Below the pieces are notes generated by a model. That model did not search any database. It saw only the letters and a program-made list of their open reading frames with translations, and was not told the origin of the DNA. From Immersiella caudata (lineage: Eukaryota; Ascomycota; Sordariomycetes; Sordariales; Lasiosphaeriaceae), in contig JAULSU010000002.1 in assembly GCA_030512335.1 (NCBI GenBank), positions 5,270,001 to 5,334,000 of the forward strand: a stretch of DNA of 64,000 nucleotides, read 5' to 3'. The translations under genes and the position numbers were made by a program. Shown piece by piece: positions 60,597-64,000 of this stretch (the stretch's first letter is position 1; every line of letters starts with the position of its first letter).

Positions 60597-63500
60597 ATGC
60601 GACTGCTGGAACGTGACGGTACCGGCGGGATCCGGTTGACGGAGGACCTCCCCAACCACAAGATTCCGCCATATGCGATACTTTCCCACACATGGGGCGA
60701 CGGGGAGGTCCTCTTCAGGGACCTAATGGGCGGTACGGGCACGAACAAAGCCGGCTACGCTAAGATTCGATTTTGCGGAGATCAAGCCTGGCGCGATGGG
60801 TTGAGATTCTTCTGGGTCGACACATGCTGCATCGATAAGTCAAACAGCGTCGAGCTTCAGGAGGCGATCAACTCAATGTTCCGTTGGTACCGCAATGCAA
60901 CCAAGTGTTATACCTATCTCGTGGACGTCTCGATCACCCCCCCCGACGTTGAGAACAAGTCCCTCTGGGAGCCGGCTTTCCGAGCAAGCAGGTGGTTCAC
61001 CCGCGGGTGGACTCTTCAAGAGCTCATTGCTCCAACATCAATCGAATTCTTCTCTAAGGAGGAAGGGCGACTCGGGGACAGGACGACTTTGGAGCAAGTT
61101 ATTCACGACGTGACAGGGATTCCCCTCAAGATCCTCCAAGGCGGTCTCCTATCAGATTTCAGTGTCGATGACCGAATGGCATGGATCGAGAAACGTACGA
61201 CAACACGCGAGGAAGACATGGCATACTCGCTCTTCGGCATCTTCGACGTCCAGTTACCGCTTATCTACAGCGAGGGAAAACAAAAGGCATTTAGACGGCT
61301 ACGAGAGGAAATCAAAAAAGCATCAAAGGGTGAACAACTCTTTGATGAGACCGAAGTTCGCTGTCTCGCCGACCTGTGTGTTACCGATCCACGTCACGAC
61401 AAGAAGCGTATCGAAACGGCAAAGGGCGGCCTCTTGAAAGACTCGTACCGGTGGGTTCTCAGCAACGCCCAATTCCAGCAATGGCGCAACGACGAAGACA
61501 ACCGGCTCCTCTGGATCAAAGGCGACCCCGGCAAGGGCAAGACCATGTTGCTCTGCGGCATCATAGACGAGTTGGAGGTGTCTGTCCCATCCTGCCTAAT
61601 ATCCTTCTTCTTTTGCCAGGCTACAGACTCACGCATCAATAACGCCACCGCAGTTCTACGCGGGTTAATCTACCTCCTTATCGACCAACAACCAGCACTT
61701 ATCACACATGTACGGAAACGGTATGATCTTACTGGGAGAAGCACATTTGAGGGGACGAACACCTGGGTTGTCTTGTGCGAGATCTTCACTTTTATTCTGC
61801 AGGATCCGGTGTTGAAGACGACTTATTTGATCATCGACGCGCTTGACGAATGCGTGACAGACTTAACGCGACTTCTCAACCTGGTCGCCCAGATGTCATG
61901 TGTGTCTTCTCATATCAAGTGGATCGTCTCAAGCCGTAACTGGCCGGAGATTGAAGAACAGTTGAGATCGGTGGCGCAGAACGCCAGGCTGAGCCTCGAG
62001 CTGAATGCCGATTCCGTCACCACTGCCGTCAATACCTACATCGGCAACAAAGTCCTTCACTTATCACACATAAAGCAGTATGACCGCAAAACAGAGAGCG
62101 TTGTGCGAGACTATCTTTCGTCCAACGCGAATGGGACATTTCTATGGGTTGCCTTAGCCTGTCAAGCACTTACGGACCCCAAGGTTCGGAAGCGTCACAC
62201 CCTGGCCAAGTTACGCACATTTCCGCCCGGGCTAGATTCACTGTATGCGCAAATGATGGAGCAGATCAGATACTCCGAGGATGCAGATCTCTGCCAGCAA
62301 ATTCTTGCAGTCACCACGGTTGTTCGCCGACCTATCAGCCTTGGGGAACTAACTACTCTCACCGATATGTCAGACGATATTACAGATGACCTGGAGTCTT
62401 TAGAAGAGCTCGTTAAGGTTTGCGGTTCGTTCTTGACCCTTCGAGAGCAGATTATATATTTCGTCCACCAGTCAGCAAAGGACTTCCTACTGGGAAAAGC
62501 CACGCACCAAGCTTCTCAAAAGGCTTTCGGTTGGGTCTTTCCTCAAGGGGTGGAAGATGTACACCACAGCATCTTCTCAAGGTCGTTTAATAAGATGTCA
62601 CCGGTATTAACACGCGACATGTACGGCTTAAAGGAACCAGGATTCCCAATCGACGAGGTTCAAACGCCATCTCCAGACCCATTAGCCACAGTACGATACT
62701 TGTGCGTCTTCTGGGTTGACCATCTCCGCGACTCGATTTCCGAGAAAGACCTACCACAACGTAACACATTGGATGCGATCCAGACCTTCCTTGAGAAAAA
62801 GTATCTTTACTGGCTTGAAGCCCTCAGTTTACTCCGAGCAATGTCGGAGAGCGTCATCGCCATATCACAGCTTAACGACAGACTGGTAAGCCTTTACCAC
62901 CAAACACCAGAAGCCAAGACTAACAGAGACACAGGGGCACGCCGGGAGCAGCCAGCTTACAAGGTTTGTTTGGGATGTATACCGGTTTACTTCGGCCTAC
63001 GGGGGGATAGTAGCGCAAGCCCCTCTCCAAGCGTACACATCGGCCCTCTTATTTGCACCAGCTTCCAGTCTAGTGAAAAAGAAATTTAAGGCGGAAGAAC
63101 CTAGCTGGATCAGAACGAAGCCAATAGTAGAAGCAGACTGGAATGCATGTCTGCAAACGCTAGAAGGCCACAGCGGTTCGGTTCAGTCAGTTACCTTCTC
63201 ACCCGATGGCCAGCAGCTTGCATCAGGTTCATACAAAACCATCAAGATCTGGGATCCCACCTCTGGGCAATGCTTGCAAACGCTAGAAGGCCACAGCGGT
63301 TCGGTTCAGTCAGTTACCTTCTCACCCGATGGCCAGCAGCTTGCATCAGGTTCATACGACAAAACCATCAAGATCTGGGATCCCACCTCTGGGCAATGCT
63401 TGCAAACGCTAGAAGGCCACAGCGATTGGGTTTGGTCAGTTACCTTCTCACCCGATGGCCAGCAGCTTGTATCAGGTTCAGAAGATAAAACCATCAAGAT

Positions 63501-64000
63501 CTGGGATCCCACCTCTGGGCAATGCTTGCAAACGCTAGAAGGCCACAGCGATTGGGTTTGGTCAGTTACCTTCTCACCCGATGGCCAGCAGCTTGCATCA
63601 GGTTCAAAAGATAAAACCATCAAGATCTGGGATCCCACCTCTGGGCAATGCTTGCAAACGCTAGAAGGCCACAGCGATTGGGTTCGGTCAGTTACCTTCT
63701 CACCCGATGGCCAGCAGCTTGCATCAGGTTCATACAAAACCATCAAGATCTGGGATCCCACCTCTGGGCAATGCTTGCAAACGCTAGAAGGCCACAGCGG
63801 TTCGGTTCAGTCAGTTACCTTCTCACCCGATGGCCAGCAGCTTGTATCAGGTTCATACAAAACCATCAAGATCTGGGATCCCACCTCTGGGCAATGCTTG
63901 CAAACGCTAGAAGGCCACAGCGATTCGGTTCAGTCAGTCGCCCTCTCGCAAGATAACCTAGGGAGATATGGATATAGTTGGGGGCACGACCAAACTTGGA
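60597..64000 (+). CDS. HNWD-type receptor: HET-NACHT-WD40 (3' end beyond window)
   Basis: Exon 1 is 60597-62885. A 49-bp intron (62886-62934) precedes exon 2, which is open to the window end. The start MRLLERDG is the classical HNWD start. HET domain: PPYAILSHTWGDGEVLF, FFWVDTCCIDKSNSVELQ, WFTRGWTLQELIAP. NACHT: Walker A in LLWIKGDPGKGKT (residues 309-316), Walker B TYLIIDALDECV, then IKWIVSSRNWPEIE. Exon 2 adds a linker and the WD40 array of six near-identical units plus a divergent seventh (from 63898), then sequence resembling the family's C-terminal tail. Relatives (Podospora het-d, het-e, het-r) sense non-self through the WD propeller and trigger cell death through the HET domain. No lesion is seen in the part present. 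Confidence 0.95.
63151..63965 (+). repeat. near-identical WD40 coding repeats
   Basis: Six units of 123 or 126 bp start at 63151, 63274, 63400, 63526, 63652 and 63775. A seventh, degenerate unit starts at 63898. Units 1, 5 and 6 lack one codon (an Asp before KTIKIW). Differences concentrate at few codons: GS or DW after GHS, then Q, W or R before SVTF, A or V in QLxSGS, and Y, E or K before DKT. The rest is almost invariant at nucleotide level, as expected from recent unit exchange. Confidence 0.95.

Noticed and set aside
63151..63965. Regular direct repeats considered as a CRISPR-like or satellite array
   Set aside because: They are in frame and encode WD40 units of the HNWD protein.

Overview
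The window is nuclear DNA from a filamentous ascomycete (Pezizomycotina, most likely Sordariomycetes; not resolved further). The evidence is short 49-110 bp spliceosomal introns with CTNAY branch points, nuclear tRNA genes with introns after position 37, a pogo/Fot1-type transposon, and lineage-typical families (HET domain, HNWD, DUF7580-like, GT69 and GT32 mannosyltransferases). Gene models were built by reading frames and splice sites by eye; no similarity search was run.

Layout. 0-2.3 kb: two gene relics head to head (an isoprenylcysteine methyltransferase-like fragment and a HET-domain fragment). 3.1-4.4 kb: secreted HExxH metallopeptidase-like protein. 4.7-6.8 kb: a nearly complete HET gene broken by one frameshift and two stops. 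7.2-9.0 kb: cytochrome P450. 9.7-11.05 kb: GT69 mannosyltransferase. 11.2-14.2 kb: minus-strand TPR, hypothetical and membrane-anchored proteins. 14.4-17.2 kb: chymotrypsin-like domain with a GDCG box plus C2H2 fingers. 17.2-23.7 kb: gene-poor, with tRNA-Ala, a solo transposon end, a small Cys-rich repeat protein and a NACHT relic. 23.8-33.5 kb: Old Yellow Enzyme, tRNA-Glu, acyltransferase-3, GT32 mannosyltransferase, small secreted protein. 33.7-43.5 kb: intact HET gene, complete Fot1-like transposon, large C2H2 protein. 43.8-51.5 kb: five-gene metabolic cluster. 52.4-58.6 kb: cell-death-type locus. 60.6 kb to the end: HNWD gene running off the window.

Two functional groups stand out. (1) At 43.8-51.5 kb, a dihydroxyacetone-kinase-family kinase, a triosephosphate-isomerase-like protein and an RpiB-like protein match the set that converts L-erythrulose to D-erythrose-4-phosphate in erythritol catabolism (Yarrowia EYK1/EYI1/EYI2; bacterial LerK/LerI/DerI). 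Interleaved are a class II aldolase and a 3-hydroxyisobutyrate/threonate dehydrogenase-like enzyme, suggesting a second branch. (2) At 52.4-58.6 kb, a subtilisin-like protease with an N-terminal DUF7580-like region lies tail to tail, 141 bp apart, with a 275-residue protein that looks like a fungal gasdermin. This is the arrangement expected of a protease-activated pore-forming death system of the HET-Q2/HET-Q1 type. A C2H2 protein is transcribed divergently from the protease, and an HNWD receptor with near-identical WD repeats follows 2 kb beyond the gasdermin-like gene.

Overall the window is rich in non-self-recognition genes (four HET loci in different states, a NACHT relic, the gasdermin/protease pair and the HNWD gene) mixed with transposon traces, as expected of a fast-evolving accessory region.
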